Source of the DNA: Streptomyces fagopyri
Lineage (GTDB): Bacteria > Actinomycetota > Actinomycetes > Streptomycetales > Streptomycetaceae
Length of the DNA stretch: 64,000 bases
Direction of reading: 5' to 3'
NCBI RefSeq assembly: GCF_009498275.1
Contig: NZ_CP045643.1
Span: 5,890,001-5,954,000 of the forward strand
The position numbers and the translations under genes are program-made. The notes under the pieces were generated by a model. That model had not been told where the DNA came from, made no database searches, and saw nothing but the letters and a program-made list of their open reading frames with translations. This document shows positions 8,857 through 17,326 of this stretch, in pieces; position 1 is the stretch's first letter; each line of letters starts with the position of its first letter.

Positions 8857-9468
8857 CACCGGCCGGTCGCCGCCCAGCTGGACGTAGAGGGCCGTGGCGG
8901 ACGGACATGCGGAGCGGTCGGCGACCGCCGAGGTCACCCGGTACTCCGGGGGCCTGCCGCCCTTGCCGTCGCAGGCGGTCTCGCGGACCTGGCCGTCGCC
9001 CGTGCTGTAGACGCAGTCGCCGACGATCGTGCGGGGACCTCCGCCGCCGCCCGGGTCACCGGGGTGCGGGGCCTCCAGCTTGCGCATGCAGGCGTACCCC
9101 TGGGGGACCGCGCCGTCGCCGTTCCCGCCCGAGGCGGCCCGGGTCGCGCCGATGTGCAGGACGAAGTCCGTGGTCTGCGGGCACAGCGGGCCGGCGGCGA
9201 CCCCGCCGTCGTGGCGGGCGACCACGCGCGCGGCGGCCCGTTCGCTGGTGCAGGGCACCTCGGTGAAGCTGGTGGTCCCGAAGGAACTGCACTCGTCGAC
9301 CGCGAGGAACACCGCGCCGTAGCCGGAGGGTCCGGCCGAAGTCGCCACCGCGTGGGGCCCGGTGTCCTCGGAGTCCGACCGGTGGCCGCAGCCGGCGAGC
9401 ACGGCCGTCGCCAGCAGCAGCGCGCACACCGGACCGACGCCACGCCGACCCACCGAGCTGGCTCGCAT
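8836..9468 (-). CDS. Putative lipoprotein, unknown function
   Basis: This 210-residue product starts MRASSVGRRGVG with a lipobox LAGC (Cys27), so it should be lipid-anchored outside the membrane. The mature region has eight further cysteines in patterns such as DECSSF, VPCTSE, PLCPQ, YACMRK and GDCVYS, which suggests two similar disulfide-bonded repeats: each half contains a Cys-x-n-VPC/ETAC element and a charged segment. It resembles the two-repeat extracellular domains seen next to regulatory proteins in Streptomyces, but no specific family was identified. The start has no strong ribosome site. Confidence 0.75.
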   Translation of the reverse strand: MRASSVGRRGVGPVCALLLATAVLAGCGHRSDSEDTGPHAVATSAGPSGYGAVFLAVDECSSFGTTSFTEVPCTSERAAARVVARHDGGVAAGPLCPQTTDFVLHIGATRAASGGNGDGAVPQGYACMRKLEAPHPGDPGGGGGPRTIVGDCVYSTGDGQVRETACDGKGGRPPEYRVTSAVADRSACPSATALYVQLGGDRPVGCARPV

Positions 9469-9487
9469 GTCTTCCCCCCGATACCCC

Positions 9488-9525
9488 TGTCCAGCGTGAC
9501 CCGCCGCGGCGGGTCACGCTGGACA
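9488..9525. terminator. 38-bp perfect palindrome
   Basis: Both arms of 19 bp are perfectly complementary with no loop bases excluded; each begins TGTCCAGCGTGACCCGCC. It lies 54 bases beyond the stop of the minus-strand GH3 gene and 20 bases before the start of the lipoprotein gene. It may terminate the GH3 transcript, or be a protein-binding site in the lipoprotein promoter. Confidence 0.7.
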
Positions 9526-9578
9526 TCCAGGGCGCTTTGCGTCCTTTGGGGGTGGTGCGCGCGGTGCGCGGCGTAGGG

Positions 9579-11411
9579 CTAGTACGTCATTCCGTAGCCG
9601 ATCGGATACAGCACCTGAGCAGGGTCGTCCGCCCGCTGCACCGCGACCGGAAGCCTGCCCCGCGGCTTCGCCCGGCCGGCGATCACCCGTGCCGCGGCCC
9701 GCAGTTCGACGTCCGTCCAGGAGTACGCCGCCAAGTGGGCGCCGGCGGAAGGCAGCTGGGCCACGTCGTACGGATTACGGAGGGCGATGACGACGACCGG
9801 GACCCCGGTGGCGGCCAGCCGGTCGACGAGTGTCCGCTGGGAGCTGGCCGCCGTGACGTTGTACGTTCCGACGATCACGGCGTCCGCTCCGGCGGCGGCC
9901 GCGGCCGCCGTGTCGATGACCGCGGCGGTGGGTGTCGTCCCCGTGGACAGCGCCGTCGCCGTGAAGCCCAGCGCGGTCAGGGCGGTCGCGAGGACGGTGG
10001 TGGGCGGACCGTCGGTGCCGGAGGGCGAGGCGGGGTCGGCGCCCACGACGAGCACGTTCTTGTGCGTACGGCGGGAGAGCGGCAGCAGGCTCCGCTGGTT
10101 GACGAGCAGGGTCGTCGTGCGTTCGGCGATCCGGTCGGCCGCCCTGAGGTGGGCCGGGGTACCGACGGCGCGGTCGACCCCGGCGTCGCTGACGTACGGG
10201 TCCTCCAGCAGCCCGAGCCCCGCCTTGAGGCGCAGGACGCGCAGGATCGACTCGTCGAGGCGGGCCTCGGTCAGCTCGCCGCCGCGCACCGCGTCGAGCA
10301 CGGCGTGCCAGGCGACGTCGATGGACGGCGGGTTGAGGAGCTGGTCGACACCGGCCTTCAGGGCCAGCACGGGGACGCGGTCGTCGCCGTACTTCGTGCG
10401 CACGCCCTCCATGCCGAGCGAGTCCGTCACCACGACGCCGTCGTAGCCGAGTTCCTCCCGCAGGATGCCGGTGAGGATCGGGCGGGAGAGCGTGGCCGGA
10501 TCGCCGGCCGGGTCGAGCGCCGGGACCATGATGTGGGCGGTCATGATCGAGTCGATGCCGGCCCGGATCGCGGCGCGGAAGGGCACGGCGTCGAGGTCCG
10601 ACCACAGCTCACGGCTGTGCGTGATGACCGGGAAGCCGAAGTGACTGTCCACGGCGGTGTCACCGTGCCCCGGGAAGTGCTTGGACGTGGCCGCCACGCC
10701 CGCGCCGCGGTATCCCCGCACCTCGGCCGTCACCAGCCCGGCCACCGCTTCCGGGTCGGCGCCGAAGGAGCGTACGCCGATGACCGGGTTGGCCGGGTTG
10801 ACGTTCACGTCGGCGACCGGGGAGTAGTCCTGCCGGATGCCGAGCGCGCGCAGTTCGGTCCCGCTGAGCCGCCCCACGGTGCGGGCGTCCTCCCGCGAGC
10901 GGCCCGCGCCCAGCGCCATCGCGCCCGGGAAGAGCGTCGCGGGTTTGCCGACCCGGGCCACTATGCCGTGCTCCTGGTCGGTGGAGATCAGCACGGGAAG
11001 GCCGCGCGGCTGGGCCAGGGAGACCCGCTGGATGCCGTTGGACAGCGCCGCGATCTGGTGCGGGTCGCGGGTGTTGTGGGCCCACGTGAAGTAGATGATG
11101 CCGCCGACGCGATAGCGGGTGATCAGTTCGGCGGCCGTTCTGACGCCGAGTTCCGCGAGGTTGGCGTCGATGTCGGCCTGGTCGGGGGCGGTGGCCGAAT
11201 GGCCGTACACCCGCATCACGAAGAGCTGGCCGACCTTCTCCTCCAGCGTCATGCGGGAGATCAGGGCGCGGAGTGACGTTTCGTCATGCCGGCCACCGGC
11301 GGCCCGCGCGGGGGCCGTGCTCAGGGCGAGGGCGGCGGTGGTTCCGGCGGTGGCGGCGAGGACCGTTCGTCTGGACGGTTGTGCGGTGCTTCCCGTGCTG
11401 GAGTCGCGCAC
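9579..11411 (-). CDS. Tat-exported GH3 beta-N-acetylhexosaminidase
   Basis: This 610-residue glycoside hydrolase starts at GTG 11411, which follows AAGGAG with 6-base spacing. A twin-arginine signal (SRRTVLAATAG) ends at APARAAG. The GH3 catalytic domain shows MTLEEKVGQLF, STDQEHG, KHFPGHGDT (about residue 242, the His/Asp acid-base loop of NagZ-type enzymes) and VVTDSLGM (nucleophile Asp about 327). A C-terminal alpha/beta sandwich domain follows (VLVVGADP, AVIVGTYN). This combination fits release of N-acetylglucosamine from cell-wall or chitin fragments; beta-glucosidase activity is a weaker alternative. It is monocistronic. Confidence 0.88.
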   Translation of the reverse strand: MRDSSTGSTAQPSRRTVLAATAGTTAALALSTAPARAAGGRHDETSLRALISRMTLEEKVGQLFVMRVYGHSATAPDQADIDANLAELGVRTAAELITRYRVGGIIYFTWAHNTRDPHQIAALSNGIQRVSLAQPRGLPVLISTDQEHGIVARVGKPATLFPGAMALGAGRSREDARTVGRLSGTELRALGIRQDYSPVADVNVNPANPVIGVRSFGADPEAVAGLVTAEVRGYRGAGVAATSKHFPGHGDTAVDSHFGFPVITHSRELWSDLDAVPFRAAIRAGIDSIMTAHIMVPALDPAGDPATLSRPILTGILREELGYDGVVVTDSLGMEGVRTKYGDDRVPVLALKAGVDQLLNPPSIDVAWHAVLDAVRGGELTEARLDESILRVLRLKAGLGLLEDPYVSDAGVDRAVGTPAHLRAADRIAERTTTLLVNQRSLLPLSRRTHKNVLVVGADPASPSGTDGPPTTVLATALTALGFTATALSTGTTPTAAVIDTAAAAAAGADAVIVGTYNVTAASSQRTLVDRLAATGVPVVVIALRNPYDVAQLPSAGAHLAAYSWTDVELRAAARVIAGRAKPRGRLPVAVQRADDPAQVLYPIGYGMTY

Positions 11412-11469
11412 GAGCGCTCCTTCCCTGGTGAAGGAAACTTCCGAGGACCACGAATATCCGGGAAGTTTC
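11412..11469. promoter_or_regulatory. Candidate operator upstream of GH3 gene
   Basis: An inverted repeat GAAACTTCC (11434-11442) and GGAAGTTTC (11461-11469) with an 18-base spacer lies 23-58 bases above the GTG. A separate GAGCGCTC palindrome (11412-11419) overlaps the ribosome site. It resembles the core of the CebR-type operator, but its flanks do not fit. Confidence 0.4.
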
Positions 11470-11741
11470 TTCCAGTCAAGGGTGTGCACAGTAGCCGGAC
11501 AGGGGCCGTCACCGGCGCAGTTGGAGGGGGGCGCGCCGGTGACGGCGTGCTGCCGGCCGCAGGCGGCGGAGAGGGTGGTCAGCGATCGCAGCCAGCGGCG
11601 AGGCCGACACCGCACTGCGAGACTCGTGCGGCAGCATGCCGATTGGACGGGCCGGCACGGGTCCGGGTTCCCGGATTCCGGCCGGTCGGCGAAGTCGTTA
11701 CGGGAGTGCCGGGCGGGTCCGGTGAGGCGTCGACACGCTGC

Positions 11742-11864
11742 TCACGGGGCGTCGTGCCGGGACGCCGAGGGCCAGTGGGACGGGAGGGCGCGGACCGTCT
11801 CCGCGATGGCCGGACGCCGGGCGGCGGCGGTGCGCCACAGCGCGTACAGCCGTCGTACGGGCAT
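11742..11864 (-). CDS. Small open frame, 40 residues, possible small protein
   Basis: The frame MPVRRLYALWRTAAARRP... ends in ASRHDAP. The ATG at 11864 is preceded by GGGAGG with 8-base spacing. Nearly every third codon position is G or C, as in real genes here. It is basic, lacks a signal peptide or membrane segment, and matches no family I recognise. It lies in the 566-base gap between hemC and the GH3 gene. The remainder of that gap (11470-11741 and 11865-11977) shows no gene. Confidence 0.4.
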   Translation of the reverse strand: MPVRRLYALWRTAAARRPAIAETVRALPSHWPSASRHDAP

Positions 11865-11977
11865 CGCCTCGACCTCCCTGGCGCCCTCGCGCTCGGCCCG
11901 CGAGGTGGTCCATCCGGCGGACGGTCCGACGCGGGACCGGACCGGGGCGCCGCCGGACGCGGAGCCGGAGTCCGCGG

Positions 11978-12913
11978 TCAGTGCGGGATGCCGTCGATCA
12001 GCTCGCGGGCTCCCTGGCGCAGCAGGGCGACGGCGACCGACGTGCCGAGGGTCGCGGCGTCCAGCCGGCCCGCCCACTCGTGCGCGTTCAGGACCGTCTT
12101 GCCGTCCGGGGTGAACACGCAGGCGCGCAGGCTCAGTTCGCCACCGCGGTCGACCTTCGCGTAGCCCGCGATCGGCGAGTTGCAGTGGCCCTGCAGGACG
12201 TGCAGGAACATGCGCTCCGCGGTCGCCTCGCGGTGCGTGTCCGGGTCGCCGAGGTCGCTGACCGTCTCGATCAGCTCCGAGTCGCCCTCGCGGCACTGGA
12301 GGGCCAGGATGCCCGCGCCGATCGGCGGCATCATCGTCTCGGGCGACAGGACCTCGCTGATCACGTCCGTACGGCCGATGCGTTCGAGCCCGGACACCGC
12401 GAGCAGCAGCGCGTCCGCCTCACCCGCCGCCAGCTTCTCCAGCCGGCGGTTGGCGTTGCCCCGGAACGGCACGCACTCCAGGTGCGGGTGCGAGGCGGCG
12501 AGCTGTGCGACGCGCCGTACGGAGGAGGTGCCGATCCGGGCGCCCTGCGGCAGCTCGTCCAGGGTGAGCCCGGCGGGGTGGATCAGCGCGTCGCGGATGT
12601 CGTCCCGGGCCAGGAAGGCGGCGAACATCGTTCCCGCGGGCAGCGGACGGTCCGCCGGGATGTCCTTCACGCAGTGCACCGCGAGATCGGCCTCGCCCGC
12701 CAGCAGCGCCGCGTCGACCTCCTTGGTGAACGCGCCCTTGCCCTCGACCTTGGAGAGGTCGCCCATCCACTTGTCGCCGGTCGTCTTCACCGGGACGACC
12801 TCGGTGCGGATCTCTGGATGCAGCGCGCTCAACTCGGCGCGTACGCGCTCCACTTGGGCCAAGGCCATGGGGGAGTCGCGGGAGACGATACGGATCAGTT
12901 CCGGGGCCGACAT
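11978..12913 (-). CDS. hemC: Hydroxymethylbilane synthase (porphobilinogen deaminase)
   Basis: This 311-residue enzyme joins four porphobilinogen units into hydroxymethylbilane in tetrapyrrole synthesis. Visible motifs are [12 protein letters not shown] (catalytic Asp), [23 protein letters not shown] (usually RGNVxTRL), [12 protein letters not shown] and [13 protein letters not shown], whose Cys would hold the dipyrromethane cofactor. The start [20 protein letters not shown] at ATG 12913 gives normal family length; a GTG slightly upstream is possible. It stands alone, without hemA, hemB or hemD neighbours, and its N-terminal sequence differs from the usual LGTRRSKLA of the main actinobacterial hemC. 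It may therefore be a second, divergent copy. Confidence 0.9.
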   Translation of the reverse strand: MSAPELIRIVSRDSPMALAQVERVRAELSALHPEIRTEVVPVKTTGDKWMGDLSKVEGKGAFTKEVDAALLAGEADLAVHCVKDIPADRPLPAGTMFAAFLARDDIRDALIHPAGLTLDELPQGARIGTSSVRRVAQLAASHPHLECVPFRGNANRRLEKLAAGEADALLLAVSGLERIGRTDVISEVLSPETMMPPIGAGILALQCREGDSELIETVSDLGDPDTHREATAERMFLHVLQGHCNSPIAGYAKVDRGGELSLRACVFTPDGKTVLNAHEWAGRLDAATLGTSVAVALLRQGARELIDGIPH

Positions 12914-12959
12914 GCCGACCACGATAGCCGGTTTGCCGGGGGTGGGTGGGGGGTAGGGC

Positions 12960-13200
12960 GATCGCCCCAGGTGGTGGCGGGGAGGCGGTGCGGGTGGCTC
13001 GCGGTCACGGGTGTGGCGGCGGGTGCGGCGCAAGGGTGGGACGCGGGTGCGGCGGCATGGTGCGACGCGGGTGCGCGATGCGTGGTGGGTGGGTGGTGCG
13101 CGAGGCGTGGTGAGTGGTGGGTGGTGCGCGAGGCGTGGTGCGCGGTGCGTGGTGCGTGGTGGCGGTCCGTGTGGGGCGGTTGCGTGCCGGGTCCGTGAGG
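12960..13200. repeat. Degenerate GT/GC-rich tandem repeat
   Basis: This stretch is built from short units such as GCGTGGTG, GGTGGTGCGCGAGGCGTGGTG (two near copies around 13093-13141) and GGGTGCGGCG. It occupies the gap of about 300 bp between hemC and the downstream end of the isomerase gene. Frames through it give only His/Thr/Pro- or Val/Gly-rich low complexity, so no gene is called. Confidence 0.75.
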
Positions 13201-13213
13201 AGGCGGGTCGGGG

Positions 13214-14014
13214 CTACGCCGACTCGTTCAGCAGACGCGCGAGGTGGTCCCGGCCCGGACTCAGCAGGTCCGGAAGCGGCGCGGCGGCCTCGTACCACCG
13301 CTTCTCGTACTCCCAGCACAGCCAGCCGTCCCAGCCCTCCCGGGAGAGCAGCTCCACACACTCCGCGAGCGGCAGAACGCCCGCGCCCAGCGGGAGCGGG
13401 GTCGTGTCCTCGGCGGACGCGATGTCCTTGACCTGTACATAGCCGAGGTACGTGCACAGGGCCGCGTACGTCGACGGCGGCTCCTCGCCGCCGAGCCAGG
13501 TGTGCATGACGTCCCACAGCGCGCCCACGTGGTGATGGCCGACCAGGCCCAGGATCCGCGTCGCGTCCGCGCCGGTGCGGTGCGAGTCGTGGGTCTCCAG
13601 CAGGATGCGTACGCCCAGGTCGGCGGCGTACTCCGCGGCCGTGCCGAGCCGTCGGGCCGCCGTCGCGTCGGCCTCCTCGGAGCTCTGCTCGGCACTCGCG
13701 CCCGGGAAGACACGGACGAAGGGGGCCGACAGGTCCCGGGCCAGGTCCAGGAGTTCGCGGATCTCGGCGACCACGGGGCCGTCGTCGCCCGGCGCCGCCA
13801 CCCGCGCGTACCCGGCCAGACCCATGATCTCCACACCGCCCGCCTCGAACGCGGCGACGACCTCGGCCCGCTCGGCCGGCCCGAGCCCCGGGTGCACCGG
13901 CTCCTCGGGGTGCGCGCGGAGTTCCACGCCGTGATAGCCGTGCGTGGCGGCGAGTCGTACGACGTCGGGGACGGGGAGCGCGGGCACGCCGAGCGTGGAG
14001 AAGGCCAGCTTCAT
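13214..14014 (-). CDS. TIM-barrel sugar phosphate isomerase/epimerase
   Basis: This 266-residue protein is of the xylose isomerase-like/AP endonuclease 2 fold. The N-terminus MKLAFSTLGVPAL is typical. Metal-site elements visible are GVELRAH, LLETHDSH (Glu and His), GALWDVMHTW (Asp and His) and QVKDIAS. ATG 14014 opens the family domain directly. The gene lies 28 bases downstream of the MarR-GNAT gene on the same strand and probably shares its transcript. The substrate is unknown; inosose isomerase, hydroxypyruvate isomerase or another keto-sugar epimerase are all possible. Confidence 0.85.
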   Translation of the reverse strand: MKLAFSTLGVPALPVPDVVRLAATHGYHGVELRAHPEEPVHPGLGPAERAEVVAAFEAGGVEIMGLAGYARVAAPGDDGPVVAEIRELLDLARDLSAPFVRVFPGASAEQSSEEADATAARRLGTAAEYAADLGVRILLETHDSHRTGADATRILGLVGHHHVGALWDVMHTWLGGEEPPSTYAALCTYLGYVQVKDIASAEDTTPLPLGAGVLPLAECVELLSREGWDGWLCWEYEKRWYEAAAPLPDLLSPGRDHLARLLNESA

Positions 14015-14042
14015 GGTCCGGGACCCTACCCGGCACTCCGGA

Positions 14043-14990
14043 TCATCCGGGGGAGACGTGCAGGTCGAGCCGCCAGTCCTGGCCGACGAGATCCGCGCCG
14101 AAGGAACGGTGCGGTTTCTCGGCGACCAGGGAGAAGCCGTGGCGCCGGTAGACGTGGCCGGCCGCGGTCAGGACGTCGTTGGTCCACAGGACGAGGTCCC
14201 GGTAGCCGCCGTCCCGCGCGAAACCGACGACCGCCTCGACCAGCCGGTCGCCGATGCCCAGGCCGCGGGCGTCCGGCTCGACGAGCAGCAGACGCAGCCG
14301 GGCCGCTCCCGGGGCGTCGTCCCGCACGCACATCACACAGCCCACCGGCCGCCCGGCCAGCTCGGCGATCCAGACCCGCTCCAGGTGCGGATCGTGGTCC
14401 TCGGCGAAGTCCGCGACGATCCGGGCGACCAGGCCCTCGTAGTCGGTGTTCCAGCCGTACTCGGCGGCGTACAGCGCGGCGTTGCGCTGCACGATCCAGC
14501 CGAGGTCGCCGGGGACGGGCTCGCGCAGCACGACGTCCTCGCGGTGGCGGCGCGCGCTCGGGGCGGGGTGACGGGGGGACAGGAGTGTGCGCACGGTGTG
14601 CATCGCCTCGGCGAGACGGGGGCGGTCGCCGGCCGGGACGGTCGCGAGCAGGGCGCCGACGGATTCCCGGGAGCGTTCGTCCAGGACGGCCGCGGTCTCC
14701 CGGCCCTGCCGCGTGAGCGTGATCCGGCGGCGGCGCGGATCGCGCTCCGAGGGGGTCCGCTCGATCAGGCCGTGCTGCTCGAACTTGTTCAGGATGCGGC
14801 TCAAGTATCCGGAGTCCAACGACAGTTCGCCGCGGAGGTCGGTGGCGTCGGTGCGCGGGGAGTGCGCGAGCTCGTACAGCACGCGTGACTCGGTGAGGGT
14901 GTACGGGGCGTAGAGGTGGCGGCCGTAGTCGAGTGCGCCGATGACGTTCGTGTAGAAGCGGTTGAAGGAGCGGATGTCCTGGACGGTCAT
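14043..14990 (-). CDS. MarR-type HTH / GNAT acetyltransferase fusion
   Basis: This protein of about 315 residues has two domains. Residues 1-145 are a MarR winged helix (TESRVLYELAHS, LDSGYLSRILNKFEQHGLI, RDPRRRRITLT). Residues 150-310 are a GNAT acetyltransferase (DLGWIVQRNAALYAAEYGW, then the acetyl-CoA loop EPDARGLGIGDRLVEA). This architecture occurs widely in bacteria, but its targets are mostly unknown; it may sense a small molecule with one domain and acetylate it with the other. ATG 14990 is chosen; a TTG two codons upstream is the alternative. A weak ribosome site precedes it. The isomerase gene follows in the same operon. Confidence 0.88.
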   Translation of the reverse strand: MTVQDIRSFNRFYTNVIGALDYGRHLYAPYTLTESRVLYELAHSPRTDATDLRGELSLDSGYLSRILNKFEQHGLIERTPSERDPRRRRITLTRQGRETAAVLDERSRESVGALLATVPAGDRPRLAEAMHTVRTLLSPRHPAPSARRHREDVVLREPVPGDLGWIVQRNAALYAAEYGWNTDYEGLVARIVADFAEDHDPHLERVWIAELAGRPVGCVMCVRDDAPGAARLRLLLVEPDARGLGIGDRLVEAVVGFARDGGYRDLVLWTNDVLTAAGHVYRRHGFSLVAEKPHRSFGADLVGQDWRLDLHVSPG

Positions 14991-15328
14991 GGTCAACCCC
15001 GGATGTCGGCTCTTGGTGTCGGCTCTGGCGATCGGTGCGGGTGGATCTGGGGGAGTCGGGGCGGGCTGGGTTCGGGAGGCGGCGCGGGCGGTGCGGGGGA
15101 GCGGCTCGGGCTGTGCGCGGCGAGCGGTCCGGGCCGTACCGGGCGAAGGGCGTGGACGGTTGACTCAGTCAGCGGTACGGGTCGAGCGTACGGGGATGGG
15201 CGAGGCGGCGTCCACGGGACGGACGTGCCCGGTGTTCGTGGAGTCCGGGTGAAGGCGGCCAATCTCCGGCAACGGCCGGGCGACGTTCCGGCGACCCGGG
15301 TCATGGCTTGGCCAACCCCTTTCCGCGC
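14991..15328. other. Intergenic region between divergent genes
   Basis: No gene is supported in this GC-rich spacer. The plus strand contains TTGACTCAGTCAGC near 15158, a possible promoter element for phospholipase C or an antisense transcript, without a clear -10. Confidence 0.4.
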
Positions 15329-15361
15329 GTTGTCCACAAGTTCACCGCGCGCCTCTGCCAA
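15329..15361 (+). promoter_or_regulatory. Candidate PHO box upstream of phospholipase C
   Basis: The 11-base units GTTGTCCACAA (15329-15339) and GTTCACCGCGC (15340-15350) are followed by a weak third unit. The second matches the Streptomyces PhoP direct-repeat unit GTTCACC plus four bases exactly. It lies about 110 bases above the phospholipase start, a fitting place for phosphate-starvation control. Confidence 0.5.
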
Positions 15362-15459
15362 CCCTCCTCCGCCCCAAGGAGAGTGAAACGGCGGGCCGTC
15401 CCGGCGGGCCCCCGCGGTTCGACTCCCGAGAGCTGACGAAGTCTCAAGAAGGGGTATCC

Positions 15460-16887
15460 ATGACCGAGTTGACGCGTCGTAGACTCCTGGGTTCGGCCGC
15501 CGGCGCGCTGGGCGGCGCCGCGGCACTCTCCCTCCTCCCGCCGAGCGTCCAGAAGGCCGTCGCGGCCGGACCGCCCCGGCACGGTTCGCTCCGCGACATC
15601 GAGCACGTCGTCCTGCTGATGCAGGAGAACCGGTCCTTCGACCACTACTTCGGCACGTTGTCGGGCGTCCGGGGTTTCGCCGACCCCCACGCGCTGGAGC
15701 TCGACACCGGCCGGTCGGTGTTCTACCAGCCCGACGCCGTGAACCCGAAGGGCTACCTGCTCCCCTTCCACCTCGACACCCACACGTCCAGTGCCCAGGC
15801 CATCCCCTCCACGAGCCACGCGTGGGCGGTGCAGCACGAGGCGTGGAACGGCGGCAGGATGGACCGGTGGCTGCCGGCGCACCGCAAGGCGGACGGGGCG
15901 AACGGCCCGTATGTGATGGGGTACTACACGCGCGAGGACATCCCGTTCCAGTTCGCGCTCGCCGAGACGTTCACCATCTGCGACAACTATTTCTGCTCGG
16001 TGTTCGGGCCCACCTGGCCCAACCGGCTGTACTGGATGACCGGGACGATCGACCCGGGCGGGACGCAGGGCGGGCCCGTCCTCGTCAACAAGGCGCCGAC
16101 GCCGTACCGGTGGACGACGTACGCGGAGCGGCTTCAGGCGGCCGGGGTCGGCTGGAAGGTGTACCAGCAGGACGACGACTACGGCTGCAACATGCTGGAG
16201 CAGTTCGCGAACTTCCGGGCCGCGCAGCCGGGATCCGACCTGTACGAGCGCGGGGTGCGGCCGCAGCCGGAAGGGACGTTCGAGGACGACGCCCGCAACG
16301 ACCGGCTGCCGGCCGTGTCGTGGATCATGCCGACCAGTTACCAGTCGGAGCATCCGGACTATCTGCCCGCGGCGGGTGCGGACTTCGTCGCCTCGAAGAT
16401 CGAGGCGATCGCGTCGAACCCGAAGGTGTGGCGGAAGACGGCGTTCATCCTCAACTACGACGAGAACGACGGCCTGTTCGACCATGTGCCGCCGCCCACG
16501 CCGGCGGACGGGACGGCCGGCGAGTTCGTGCAGGGGCTGCCGATCGGGGGTGGGTTCCGGGTGCCCGCGATCATCGTCTCGCCGTGGACGGTGGGAGGCT
16601 GGGTGGCGACGGAGGCGTTCGACCACACGTCGGCGCTGCAGTTCCTGGAGCGGTTCACCGGGGTCGAGGAGCCCAACGTCAGCGACTGGCGCCGGTCGGC
16701 GTTCGGTGACCTCACGTCCGCGTTCCGTTTCTCCCACTCCCGTCCGCGCGCGCCGCGGCTGCCGGACGACACGGCGGAGCAGTTGGAGAAGGCGAAGGAG
16801 GAGGTGGCGACACTGCCGAAGCCGACGCTTCCCGGTGCCGATCAGTCCTTCCCGCATCAGGAGAAGGGGCGTCGGCCGCGCGTCTGA
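15460..16887 (+). CDS. Tat-exported phospholipase C / acid phosphatase family
   Basis: This 475-residue protein starts MTELTRRRLLGSAAG with a twin-arginine signal; cleavage is near residue 35. The phosphoesterase domain begins IEHVVLLMQENRSFDHYFG (the metal-binding and nucleophile region of the PLC/AcpA family), continues with FGPTWPNRLYWMTG and ENDGLFDHVPPP (metal ligands), and ends with a DHTSALQFLERFTG motif. The C-terminal DUF756 repeats found in full-length bacterial PLCs of about 680 residues are absent, so this is the short form. It should release phosphate-bearing head groups from phospholipids outside the cell. A candidate PHO box lies upstream. Confidence 0.9.
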   Translation: MTELTRRRLLGSAAGALGGAAALSLLPPSVQKAVAAGPPRHGSLRDIEHVVLLMQENRSFDHYFGTLSGVRGFADPHALELDTGRSVFYQPDAVNPKGYLLPFHLDTHTSSAQAIPSTSHAWAVQHEAWNGGRMDRWLPAHRKADGANGPYVMGYYTREDIPFQFALAETFTICDNYFCSVFGPTWPNRLYWMTGTIDPGGTQGGPVLVNKAPTPYRWTTYAERLQAAGVGWKVYQQDDDYGCNMLEQFANFRAAQPGSDLYERGVRPQPEGTFEDDARNDRLPAVSWIMPTSYQSEHPDYLPAAGADFVASKIEAIASNPKVWRKTAFILNYDENDGLFDHVPPPTPADGTAGEFVQGLPIGGGFRVPAIIVSPWTVGGWVATEAFDHTSALQFLERFTGVEEPNVSDWRRSAFGDLTSAFRFSHSRPRAPRLPDDTAEQLEKAKEEVATLPKPTLPGADQSFPHQEKGRRPRV

Positions 16888-16921
16888 GCGGCTGCCGGTG
16901 GGTGGGCGGTGGTGATGGGGC

Positions 16922-17036
16922 GGGGCCGTGCCGGTGTGTCGAGGACGTCGCCGCTGGATCAGACGTGCGTCTGGCGTGCGAACCGCTGCTCGATCCGAAC
17001 GTCAGCGACGTCCTTGCGACACACCGGCACGGCCCC
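16922..17036. repeat. Large imperfect inverted repeat with 53-base centre
   Basis: The arm 16922-16951 pairs with 17005-17036 over 20 + 10 bp, interrupted only by a 2-base bulge. The outer arm starts GGGGCCGTGCCGGTGTGTCG. The centre contains a second small hairpin CAGACG-TG-CGTCTG. It lies 34 bases after the phospholipase stop and may act as terminator, mRNA-stabilising structure or remnant of a mobile sequence. Confidence 0.75.
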
Positions 17037-17185
17037 TCCGGTGCGTCCACGGCCGCGGGTTCGGGGAGGGTGTGGGTTCGGGTGGGGGCGCCGGTACGGG
17101 TGTGGGTACGGGTGTGGGGGTGGCAGCTTCGGCGGGGGCGCTCACCGTCAGTCCGTCCGGAACCCTCTGGCGCGGGCCCACATGG

Positions 17186-17258
17186 TCAGCCCGTCCGGCG
17201 TTTGAGGACGAGCCCTTCGGGCGACGGGGGTCCAGGGGGCGGAGCCCCTTGGCGGGGG
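17186..17258. repeat. Common Streptomyces intergenic repeat with hairpins
   Basis: The segment begins TCAGCCCGTCCGGCGTTTGA and continues GGACGAGCCCTTCGGGC. It then has a hairpin CCAGGGGGC-GGA-GCCCCTTGG. From general knowledge, this kind of sequence recurs in many Streptomyces intergenic gaps, usually between convergent genes. Here it lies between the convergent phospholipase and LacI genes and probably serves as a terminator. The rest of 16888-17326 holds GC-rich simple sequence. Confidence 0.7.
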
Positions 17259-17326
17259 GCTGGGGGCGGAGCCCTCAGGGATGGGTCGGGTAGGGGCGGC
17301 GGGGGCGAGGAGCGGGGTGGGCGGCG

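Noticed and set aside
11412..11419. GAGCGCTC considered as a CebR operator
   Set aside because: Only the 8-base core fits. The flanking TGG and CCA of the known consensus are absent, and the site overlaps the ribosome binding site.
15301..16857. Antisense frame opposite phospholipase C
   Set aside because: It is low complexity and rich in Arg/Val. The sense strand carries a complete Tat-exported enzyme.
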